Of a stretch of DNA of 64,000 bases, positions 52,610-63,295 are shown in pieces (position 1 is the first letter of the stretch; each line of letters begins with the position of its first letter). The notes under the pieces were generated by a model. It was not told the DNA's origin. It worked only from the letters and a program-made list of their open reading frames with translations, and did no database searches. Source of the DNA: Opeltia flavorubescens (lineage: Eukaryota; Ascomycota; Lecanoromycetes; Teloschistales; Teloschistaceae); the NCBI GenBank assembly GCA_000442125.1, contig KE546986.1, positions 1-64,000 on the forward strand, in the 5' to 3' direction. Position numbers and translations under genes: made by a program.

Positions 52610-52716
52610 TATTAAAATATAATAATTGCTTGTATTATTTAAGAAAGCAAGTAGTTAAAGACCACTTACTTTCGTCTAGAGTAGTATAATTATATAAACT
52701 GACTAGTAATTCAATA
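52610..52716 (-). repeat. Copia-1 5' LTR (right)
   Basis: 107 bp, same length as the left LTR. The hairpin at 52,644-52,672 is still recognisable. Confidence 0.95.
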
Positions 52717-52721
52717 AAATA

Positions 52722-54845
52722 TACCGAAACTATAAATCTAACTACTATTTTATTTAATACGAATAATTTATTGTAAATAAAATAAATCGAGTTTTCTTTT
52801 ATTTTAAATATATAAATAGTATATTTTAAAATAGATATCTTCTCGAGCGTTAGTTATATACTAGGTTAATAGGGTAGATAATTATTAATACTAGAAGGAT
52901 TTACGTAAACCCTATTAATATTATTATTATAAAAAATTACTAGTAAACTATTTAATATTATAATAAAAAGTATAATAAATATAATAATTTTTTTTATAAT
53001 TATATCTAATATAGATTTAAATAAACTAGAGCTAGAAACCGGTCTAGAAAACTTTATAGAATTCTATCGTGCTATAGTAAAAAATCTATATATTAATGGT
53101 CTATAGGAGAATATCGGTTTAGTAAAAAATAAGTATAATTTCTACTATAATCTAGGCGATAAAAAAATAAGTTTTATTTCTAGTAATAACGATAAAAAAA
53201 GCTTTTAGTATATATATAAGGATATTTTAAATAGTTTTTATACTCGTTTAAAAATAATAAAATAAATTATAATTTTTTAAATTATTAAAATATTTTAAAA
53301 AATAATTCGGGTTATAACTAGTAGAAAAAGTAGTACTATATAATATACGCACCTAGTAAAATTTAATAGAAAAATTAGCTTATAAATAAAATAGCTAAAT
53401 TTTTTATAGCTAATAAAGCGATTTATTATAGTATAATAATAACGTAATCGGCTATATATATTAAAATCTAGTAGGAAAATATATTAATAATTTCGTAAAA
53501 TATATTATTTATATCGTCTAGAAAATATATTAGATATTTTTCGCTTTTAACTAATAGTATAACTATAATTTACTTTTAATACTAAAGCTATAATAAGTCC
53601 CTTTAAATATAATTAGATAATATCTAGTTTTAAAATTTATAATGATATTTTAATTAAAAAGGTTTTTATATATTTAATTAAATATTAATTCTATAAATAG
53701 CTAGAAATAGAAATTAAAATATATAAATAGTACTTATAATATATTAGTAATTATAATAATTTTAAGTAGTTTTATAATAGTTTATATATATAGATTTAAT
53801 AGTTCATTTAAAAAAATCTATTTTATTATATTTTTTATATATATTTTCGCCCGGATAAAAATTAGCGTCTAATCTCCTATTTATATTATATACAATTTAT
53901 ATAACGCGATAATTCTATAAAATTCCGCTATATTAATTTAAATATTTTTTATCTACTAGAAGGCCGCGGCGCGAACTAGATATAAAATACTATAATATTT
54001 TTCGAAGAAATAAATAATAATTATATAGAAATATTATTAGGGGGTAAATACTAGCTTAAAAAATAGTAGAGTCGTTTAAAATAGCGCGGCCTTATAATTA
54101 ATAGATATATTTATTAAATCGAAGATATTATATATATTATAAATAATAAAAAAAATTTTAGTAATTAGGTTTCGCTATTATATAAAGCTGGAATAGTATA
54201 TATCTCGATATTATATAATTTTTATAGTATAAAAGGACTATCGAGCGGGTTATATTATATAGTACTACTATAATATATCGATATCTAAAAAGATAATAAA
54301 ACTCTAGATATTAAAGATTAGAGGTACGCGTATTATTTTTATTAATATATATTAAAAAATAATTATCGTATTTAATAATCTATTAGAATATTTAAATAAA
54401 TATAGTATAATACCTTTTAAATTTCCTATTATAGTAGAATTAATCTAATTATCTATTTTAGACGCGCTAGTTTGTCGCTATTTATAGATATTATCTAGTA
54501 TATTTAAATAGCGGGATATTCTATTTAAAAGCGATAATAAAAAGCGTTTAAATTTAATAATAGCTATTAATAAAACTAGTATAAGATATATTTTAATAAA
54601 TATACCCCTAGTAGAAAAAGTTAAGTAAGAAGTATTTAGCGAGAAATTATTCTTCTATTATTATAAATATAGTATTAGCTTCGATAATATATTTAATAAT
54701 AATAATCTTCTAGATTTTAAAGTAGAAGCTATATTCCGTGTAGTTAAAAAAAGCGCTTAAAAAGTACTAGTAATAGTAGTAAAGGGTAAAGGAAAAGAAT
54801 ATATAGATTAATAGATATTAATTATAATATATTTAAAGGGCGAGT
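52722..54845 (+). pseudogene. Gypsy-1 extra 3' region, second part (unrecognised)
   Basis: Continues the first part in the same frame when Copia-1 and one AAATA are skipped. A clean stretch at 53,032-53,165 reads 'LETGLENFIEFYRAIVKNLY' and later 'LVKNKYNFYYNLGDKKISFI'. Another, near 54,410-54,800, reads 'FPIIVELI', 'LDALVCRYL' and 'EAIFRVVKKSA', in a shifted frame, so an intron or frameshift lies between. No catalytic motif or family was recognised. With the first part it could encode roughly 1,000 residues. Confidence 0.5.
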
Positions 54846-54866
54846 ATTAATTAGGGGTAAATAGTA
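54846..54866 (+). other. Gypsy-1 polypurine tract candidate
   Basis: The bases just before the 3' LTR include TTAGGGGTAAATAG (preceded by AAAGGGCGAG), the only G-rich purine stretch nearby. This is the expected site and strand for plus-strand priming. Confidence 0.5.
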
Positions 54867-55125
54867 TATTATAGAGCTAACCTAATAGTAACTAGATTAG
54901 TATATAATATTTAGTATATATATTAAATAGGTTCTTTGGAGTAGTTTTTTTATATTTTATTTATATACTTTCTTTAATTAGATTAGTAGATATTTAATTT
55001 ATTATATATATTACTATTTATATCGTTTCTTTCTATATATTTATTTTCCTAGTATTTATTATATACAACGTGCCTTTTATATATACAGCTCGACTCTACT
55101 ATAAAAATATATCCAGCACTTTTAT
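54867..55125 (+). repeat. Gypsy-1 3' LTR
   Basis: 259 bp, partner of 38,803-39,061; followed by the ATTAG target duplication. Confidence 0.9.
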
Positions 55126-55130
55126 ATTAG

Positions 55131-55770
55131 TAATAATACTATTTATAAAAATATTTTAATAAAATATTAATAAAAGATTATAAATATCAAGAAATACTAT
55201 ATATTATCGTATAATTTTAAAAGAGGCTAATTCTTTATATATTTAATATAGGACTTTTCTATTATAAAACAATTAAAATAAATATTAAATTTTCTAAATT
55301 TAATTTTATACATATTAAATTAATACTTCTATAATTTAATATATAATTTATATTATAATAATTTTATAAATATCTTTTATATATATATTAGATACTCGGT
55401 TTAAATTTTTAAATAAATAAATAAATAATTTATATATATTATAATAAATAGATTTAAAATATTTTTACAAAAATTATTGATATATATTTAGAAAATAGCC
55501 GGGGTATTTATTAGATTAATTAATATAATATAATATTTAATATAGCTATAATAGGTATAAGATATTATTTTCTATTTATCGCTCTTCCGGATTCTAATAT
55601 AATAGTAGGTATTCCGGATAATTAAATAGGTAAAAACTATTATTTTATATAACCTATCTAAAGTTTCTAATATTAGGGAAAAAAGGTATCGGTTTTTAAT
55701 AATAACCCGGTTTAACTTCTAGTAGTTAATATAAAAGTAAAAACTATTATATTTTCTTTTTTAAATATTA
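55131..55770 (-). pseudogene. Gypsy-4 reverse transcriptase remnant
   Basis: The minus strand at about 55,670-55,750 reads 'NSFYFYINY' then a stop and 'KLNRVIIKNRY'. This is the gypsy R-x-C-V-D-Y-R-x-L-N-x-x-T-x-K-N-R-Y box. Near 55,131 the minus frame ends in 'IVLLLIS', which continues into 'LLKNNNKK' at 38,797 across Gypsy-1. The catalytic Y-x-D-D box should lie near 55,250-55,450 but is not clear. Confidence 0.75.
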
Positions 55771-57639
55771 ATAAAATATTAGTTTATAATATTAAATAAT
55801 AAATAAACTTTTTTACTAGATTTTTATTAATATAGATTTATAAAACTTTTTATTAAATAATTAAAAAATTATATAAAGGTTTAGATAATAGATTACCTAT
55901 TATTTTAAAAATATAATTATTTATAAAATATTTAAAAAATTTATCGGTTTTTTAAAAGTTATAAATTCTTTTTAAATTAGTATATTTTTTTAGATAAAAT
56001 CGCTTTTATATTATTATATAAAGTGATTATTTTATTTTTATTATTATATTAAAAAGATATAACTATTTAAATCCTTTTATTTTTAATAGATATTCTAATT
56101 TACTAGCCGGGATTAGTTAAATATTTATTCCCGCTAGAATAGTACTAAAATTATACTATATCTATTATATATATATAAGATTAGTGGTTAAATTGTATTA
56201 ATATATATATAAAAGGCTAAAGATAATATTAAAAGATTTAATATTCGTTTTAATATATTTATTTATTATTATTCTAAATTTTTTTTTAAATAAATAAAGT
56301 TAATTAAAATTTTTTTTTTAAAAATAAATTAAATTTATATTATTTAATATATTAACGAACGCTTTAGTATCGCGGTTCTAATATAATTTTAGCTTATTTA
56401 TATAATATTATTATATAAAAGCTCGATTTTTATTATAACTAATAAATATAGTTAATTTAATCTTTTATTTTCTTTTAAATAGTTATATTTATAATTAAAT
56501 AAAATATTAATAGTTTTATTTATTAGTTATTTAATAGTATAAAAGTAATATTTATTAGATTTTATTTTTTCTCTTCTTATTTTTATAAAGGTAATTAGGT
56601 TTTTTATAGCTTTTTTTACTATACTTCTAATAAATAATTATTATTAGTATATCGCTATTTTTATAAAATTTACGATTATTATTTAAACTATATTTCTAAA
56701 AACGGTACTAGCCTTTATAATCTCTATAATTAATTATTATTATATTCGCGTTTATCGCCGGTATAATAATATTAAATAAATTCTATTTTTTTTAATTATT
56801 TTTAGAATTTTTAAAATTTAATACTCTAATATTTATATTAATATAATTTATACGCGTTTAATATTATAATTAAACCGATTAAACTTTAACTACTTAATTA
56901 ATAATCTTTTAATATATTTTTAAAAGATAAAATATTTTAAATATTTTATTAGCTATATAATTTTAAGAAACGTTCTTTAAAATATTTACCCGAATATAAT
57001 TTAATAAAATTTTTTTTATATAGTTTTTAAAATCTTTTAAATATTTAATAAATAAAAAAAAATTTATTTATTGTAATATTATATATTAAAGTATTAAAAT
57101 AGTATTTTAATATTATAAATAATTTAAAAGTTAAATTAGTTTAATAAAAATTTTAATTATTTTTTTTAAAATATTTTAAATCTAATATTTAAGTTCGCTT
57201 TTTTAATTTAATTTTATATATTTACAAAATAATAACTAAAATAATTTATATTAAATAAAACTTTTAAAGTTTTGGTTTTATATAAAATTAAAAAAATTTT
57301 AAAAATATATTTATATTCGTGTTTTAATAGTATATATTTTATATAATTTTTATTTTTATATTAAATTGAATTAAAGACCTTTAACTTCGACTTTTTATTT
57401 ATTTATTTTTTTAATATATTTAAAGCCGTTAATTAGGGTTTTAAAGGCTTATTATTAATATATAATATTAGTTAGCTTTAAGAATCCTAATATCTTTTTA
57501 ATTTTTAATATTTCTAACCTTTATTATTAATAAACTAGAGTTTATTTTATTTTAAAAGTTTAAATTTCCGTATATAAAATATCGCTAATAAGTTTATTTA
57601 TAACTTTATTCTATAGTATAATTTTATTTATTAGCGATC
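55771..57639 (-). other. Gypsy-4 upstream body, no clear motif
   Basis: By position it includes the N-terminal part of RT, protease and some gag of Gypsy-4. Stop-saturated. I found no D-S-G or zinc-knuckle motif to anchor it. Confidence 0.4.
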
Positions 57640-57701
57640 CTAAAAATTAGTACCGACCCGGGTTCGATCCGACCCAATTCGACCCGACTTGACCAGTCTA
57701 A
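57640..57701. mobile_element. hAT-type right terminus
   Basis: The 62 bp from CCTAAAAATTAGTACCGACC to GACCAGTCTA match the right end of the MITE at 37,230 nearly base for base. Left of 57,640 the two diverge completely. It is a truncated copy, or the end of a family member with a different interior. No left terminus with an equal 8-bp flank (ATAATAGT) was located. Confidence 0.7.
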
Positions 57702-60234
57702 TAATAGTATTAAAATATATAATACTGATAGTCTAGTATATTATATAGCGTATTATCTATCAAACGAAGTTTAATAAATTAAAGCTTGCTAGCGTTTCAA
57801 ACCTAAAAAAAAAAAAAAAAAGTTTAGGACTGCTAAAAAGATAAAAGGTAAAAAAATCCTTTTATTATATACTAGCGATAATAATAAAGTAATTAAAGAA
57901 ATTAATAAAAAAACGGGAGAGATTAATAAAAGGTATATTATATAAAGAGATATAGAGCTTTTAAAAAGCGATTTATATAATAAAAATAATAATAAATAAA
58001 ATAGTTTAAAGATTTAAAATATTTTATTTTTTATTACTACCTTAGTATATTTATTATTTAGTTTTTAATTTAATAAATTACTATTTATAAGTAATTTAAA
58101 AGCTTTTAAAATTTAAATAAATTTTATAAATATTATAGTCTCCTTCTATAAAAAGAAACTAGTAGGGTTTAAAAAAAAGCCCGGTTTATTATAAATTTAA
58201 AGGCTTTAAATAACTTTTAGTTCTTTTTTAATAATAAAATATAAAAATAAAATAAAGTAATTAAATTCCTTTAATTATAAAAAACGCGCGATTTAAATCT
58301 TTCTTTTTATTTAAATTAAAAACCCGTTTAGTATTATTTATTTAATATTTTACTAAAGCTAGAGTTTATTTATATAGATAATTTATTAAAATTTATTATA
58401 ATTTTAAAAATAAACCTTTTATTTTTTTTTAAATAATTATCTGTTTTTTTATAAATCGCTATTAATTAAATATTTAAAAAAAATTTAATATTTTAATTTT
58501 AATAATATATAGAAATATTATACTTATTATAGAATAAATTATATATATATACTTCGGCGGCCTTTTATAATATAGTTAATACTATCGATTAAATTCGTTT
58601 ATTTTTCTTTATATAATCCGCTATTAATTCTTATATTAATAATTTAAACGAAGTTTTAAAAATAATAAAATCGGTCGACTTTTAATAATAAACGATTTTA
58701 TAGAATACTATTTTCTTTAATTTAATTAAACGCTTTATTTAAATAATATTAGATATATTATATATAAATATATTATCTAAATATATTATTTTAATAACCT
58801 TATTTATATTATTATTATTTAGTATACTATTTCCCCTATTTAATATTCTTCTAATAGCTATTTCGAAGGATTAATATTAGAATTATTAATATTATATTAA
58901 TAGATTATATTATTATAAATAATTAGTATTATATCCTATTTTGATTAGATTATAAGAATATTAGACGTTAAAGTAATTATTAAAAATAGAACGGTTTTAT
59001 AAATAATAACTTATTTAAAGTTTTATAGATAGGTTAATCTATATAAAATTAGTTTATAATAGACTTATTTTTTATTTTATTATTATTATTATTAGTATTA
59101 TAAATTTATTTTAAATATTTATTATTTAAATATTTATATTACTATACGATAAATTCCGGTTATTATATTAGAAATAAATAAATTATAGTTAATAAAATAT
59201 ATTAAATACGCGAGAAAATAGTATAAAGCTAGGTATAATATTTATAAAAGGTTTTTACTCNATATTTAAATACAATAGAATATTATATTATAATTATATA
59301 ATATTAATTAATAAAGATTATTAGTAAATTTAAAAGTATTAAAAAAGGATAAATACTAAAAAATAAATAAAAATTAAAAATATTAAAGATTTTATAGTAA
59401 TATATTTAAGTAATATATATTTATTATATATTAATAATTTTCTAGCTTTATACCTCGAATTAATTTTACGTATAAAACTAATTAAAGAATATAAAAATCG
59501 ATAATAGATATTTGATTTTATAAATATAAATTCTATAATTATAATATAGCGAATATTATTTATATTAATTATTTTTATATAGACTAAAAAGCTAATTATA
59601 AATCTAATTACTTAATAAAATCTATACTATACGAAGAATAACGACTTAATACCTAGTTCGGACGAAACTTACCGTTAATAAAAGGATAAGATAAAAAATT
59701 TATATTATAGCGGGGATAGTATTAAAATAATTATTTTAGACCGTAAATAAAATATATTTATATATATAAAATAATTACTTAAATATATACTTCGCTATAG
59801 AAATTTTCTAAATTAAAAGCTCTAAAGGTAGTAATAAATTAAATATACTATTATATAGTATTATTATAATTATATTTCTTTATTATACTATCTATAGAAA
59901 GTATTTATTTATATTAAAAGGATTTTATTATTTATTTTCTTATTATATATTTACGGTTTCTGATTTATAGAAGTTTTATAAATAGTAAAATAATAATATA
60001 TAAGCAAATAATTTTAGATAATAAATAGAATATTTTTAGAGTTATTATATATAAGATTTATTATATTAATAAAAATTAAAAAAACTATAATCTTACTAGA
60101 TAAGATTAAAATATTATAATTATTTATTATTTTTTATCTTTAATACTACTACTATTACCCTTCTACTATATTATTATTATATAAAATCTTTAATATCTAG
60201 AAGTATATTATTTTATATATATTTTACTATTTTC
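57702..60234. other. RIPed DNA, unclassified
   Basis: Includes an A17 tract at 57,805-57,821 bracketed by CCTAAA/TTTAGG. A plus-strand lysine-rich reading follows to ~58,010 ('KKIKGKKILLLYTSDNN' and 'VIKEINKKTGEINKRYII'), which may be a protein C-terminus of unknown type. A single N is at 59,261. It is probably inside Gypsy-4 or in an element inserted in it. Confidence 0.45.
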
Positions 60235-61048
60235 TAAATTATAGCGTTAACCAATAGTAATATATTAAGATTATATATTTCGATAAACGGAGTATTTATA
60301 AATTTTAGTATTTTAAAAGTACTATAGCTATAAAAGGAAATCTCTTTTTAGCGCGAAGCTTAATTAAAATAATATTATTAAAATAGGTTATAATAATTAA
60401 TTAAGTTTATTATATTTTATTAATATTTTCTTAATTTAAGCGTTGTATTTGTTTTAAACTAGGTATAGTTGTTTTTTAAAAAATCCGCTATTTATAATAT
60501 ATAATAGAGCTTTCTATTTCTAAAGTAATTTTCGTATAATTTATTAAAAAGAGAATTTTAGATTATTATTCTAATATAAGGCTTTATATCTAATTATAGA
60601 CCTTATATATACTTTAAAAAACAATAAAAGTTTATATTATCGCTTTTTTTAATAATAAATATATCACTGCTTTATATTCTCAAGGCGGAATTAGCAACTA
60701 CTAATAAATATTAAATTTATAGCTATTTTTACTAAGCGTATTACTATTAGAAAAAAAAACGCAGAATTTATCTTTTTATTTATATATAATCTAGATTATT
60801 TTAATAAATAATTATTCGGGTCTTAATTATTATAGAAGTAGTTAGAAGTTAAATAAAGATAGATAAAATTAAAAATACAGCTTTTATAATTAGATCAATA
60901 ATAATATATTACTTTTTTATATTACCTTTTTATATAATATAGAATAGTTATATATTATATAAATAGATATAATATTGAAAAGTTATTTAATTAATTATTT
61001 ATTATATAATACCTTTTAAAAATATAATTTAGGGATATTTTTTTCGTT
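60235..61048 (+). repeat. ~800 bp dispersed repeat, copy 2
   Basis: Partner of 7,995-8,795 in the same orientation; see that entry. It lies inside the span of Gypsy-4, too far from the LTR to be part of it, so it is probably an independent insertion. Confidence 0.75.
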
Positions 61049-63295
61049 TAATAGTATATATCTAGGTTTAAAATACTGCAAAAATATTATTAATTAAATT
61101 ATTTTTATCTTTACTACTAACTTTTTCTTTTAAATTTATCTTTAATTATTAAATTATTCAGTTGTTTAATTATATATTTTTAGTAAAAAAATAAAATAAA
61201 TAGCTTTTTATATATAATTAAACTATTATTTTTTACTTTACTACCAGGTGGCTATATCGATATTTTTTGATACAATTTTATATAGATGCAAGCTGGACTT
61301 AAAATAATATTAAGTTTATATATATATATAATTTCGAGTATATATAATATTAATTCGAGTACTTTATAAGACGGGTTTAAAGGATTTTTGAAACCTATAT
61401 TAATAGTAAAATAGTATTTAATATTAAGGTCGGGTATTAAAAATTAATACTAGAAATCGAGCTTAAAATTTAAATTAAAGCGAGCTATAGCTATTTATAT
61501 CGAACGAAATAATATATAATTATAAATTAATTTTAAAATTAGAATTAAAATCTAGAATTAATTTTAAAAATAGTAAAATATATAATAAATCCGTATTATA
61601 TCTTTTTATATTAATTTAAACCTATAAAACCTAAAATCGCGTATATAAATAAAAGATAAATAAAAACTTTATTATATCGTAAACCCTTTAATTATACGCG
61701 ATCTTTTTATAATATAATATTATCTAACCTTTTATTTCGCTCTATCCTAATTCTTTATTTATATTATAAACCCTTTATTTTTTATTACTATTAAACCTTT
61801 TTTTATACGCCTATAATACTATACTAATTATCTATCCTATCTCTTTTCCCTTTTTAACTATTAAATACCTTCTTATATATACCTTTATAGCTAGTACACT
61901 TAAAAATAGTCGACCCCCGAATTATAATATATTATTAACTCTTTTTCCTTAATTATTTCGATATTTTATCTAATTTTAACTATTTAAATTCTAGTATCTA
62001 CTGGATTAATAAAATATACGAGCTCATTTTTAATTAATAATAATTTAAATATTTATTATTCTTTTAATATACTATAAACTAAAAATCTAAATATAATATC
62101 CTTTAAAGGACTTTTATCCTAATTATATTTTTTTTTAATCTAGTTAGCTATTATATAAATACGTTTTATATATTAATAAAAGTATATAAAATACTCCACT
62201 AGTTTTATAAAACTACGTGGTATTATAATAAAATCGCTAATATTAAAAACCTATTTTTAATTTATTATACTAAATCTATTAGCTTAATTTTTATTATTTA
62301 AAATTACTTATAAATCTATTTAGGCTATTTAATTAAATTATTTTAGCCTAAAACTTCCGAAATTAATAATCCTATTAATATTATATTCTTTATTATATAT
62401 AAAAAACTATTATTTTATAAAATTATACTAGTTATCCAGCTTTAAAATATTTACGTTACTATAAATCTAAAAAAAATTATTCTTTTATATTTAAAGAATA
62501 AATTTTTATATTAAAACGGTAATAAATATATATTTTTTATCTTCTACTAGATTTTATTTATTATCAAGACTAATATTCTATTTTAAAGCTAATAGAAAAA
62601 TCTAAAAAAAAGAATAGGTATTTATTTTTAAATATTTTAAAAACTTTTATAAACTCTAGTATAAATATAAACTAGATATTAGTTAACCCGAATTATAAAA
62701 ATTATATTAAAATGTATTTATTATAAATAAATATTACTAATTAAAATAAAACCGTTTTATTTACTATTACTTTAAATTTTTTATATTTATTAGCGTCTAT
62801 TTAAATTTAAAAAAAAGAATTTATTTATAAATAATTTTTTAAGCTAAAATATTATAATTTATAACTATATTATATTATTGAACTATATTTATTAAATATA
62901 GCCTAGTATAAATATTCAAAAACCTTTATATTTTTTAGAAACTAGAGCTTTAAATAGATTTTTTTAGTTTATTTTTATATAATTTAACCTTTTAATTTTT
63001 TTAGAATAAATTATTAAATTTTTTCAATTATACGATATGTCTAGACGAACTCTTTATTATATTTTTATATATTAGTTAACTATAAATCGTCTAGTTTCTT
63101 TTTAATAATAGTAGTTAATTTTTATAATACTTTAAATTTTATCCTTTTTATAGAGGCTTTAATAATTTTTTTATATTATTAGTTTTACTTTTATTCCGGC
63201 CTAGATAAAAATAAAAAAAAATAAAGCTTATTTATCTATTATAAGTCGTTTTTATTTTTAATTATAGAATAATTTACTATTTAATATCCGCCGGA
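61049..63295. other. RIPed DNA before the Gypsy-4 5' LTR
   Basis: By position this is the Gypsy-4 leader/gag or another insertion. A pyrimidine-rich plus-strand patch lies at 61,680-61,960 (CCCTTTTT, CGACCCCCGAATT). A plus-strand reading near 62,030-62,400 has few breaks ('YSTSFIKLRGIIIKSLILK') and is not gypsy-like that I can tell. No family assigned. Confidence 0.4.

Larger units (their letters stand above)
46362..52716 (-). mobile_element. Copia-1: Ty1/copia element nested in Gypsy-1
   Basis: Two 107 bp LTRs (46,362-46,468 and 52,610-52,716) with a perfect 5-bp target duplication AAATA (46,357-46,361 and 52,717-52,721). 6,355 bp long. Pol reads on minus: zinc knuckle 50.8, RT 48.3-48.6, RNase H 47.8 kb. 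A primer-binding-like 11-mer abuts the right LTR. It is inserted in the extra 3' region of Gypsy-1 and is the youngest of the three elements in that nest. Confidence 0.95.
38803..55125 (+). mobile_element. Gypsy-1: Ty3/gypsy element with extra 3' region, nested in Gypsy-4
   Basis: Two 259 bp LTRs (38,803-39,061 and 54,867-55,125), each starting TATTATA(A/G)AGC, the RIP form of TGTCACGGAGC. Target duplication ATTAG at 38,798-38,802 and 55,126-55,130; a 4-bp TTAG reading with 260 bp LTRs is equally possible. Without Copia-1 the element is ~9.96 kb, about 3 kb longer than usual. Pol motifs run left to right on plus: protease 41.5, RT 42.6-43.1, RNase H 43.4-43.8, integrase 44.2-45.3 kb. It inserted in the opposite orientation to its host. 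Confidence 0.9.

Noticed and set aside
53032-54845. Assigning the Gypsy-1 extra region to a helicase or recombinase family
   Set aside because: No Walker, DEAD-box, tyrosine-recombinase or other diagnostic motif could be placed after allowing for RIP, so naming a family would be a guess.
31552-57701. The ends at 31,552 and 57,701 as a pair
   Set aside because: The 8-bp flanks ATTATATA and ATAATAGT differ by more than RIP transitions, and the span would contain two unrelated nested elements.
7995-61048. The ~800 bp repeat pair as LTRs of one element
   Set aside because: The spacing of ~52 kb crosses two complete, independently bounded nests. They are better seen as separate dispersed copies.
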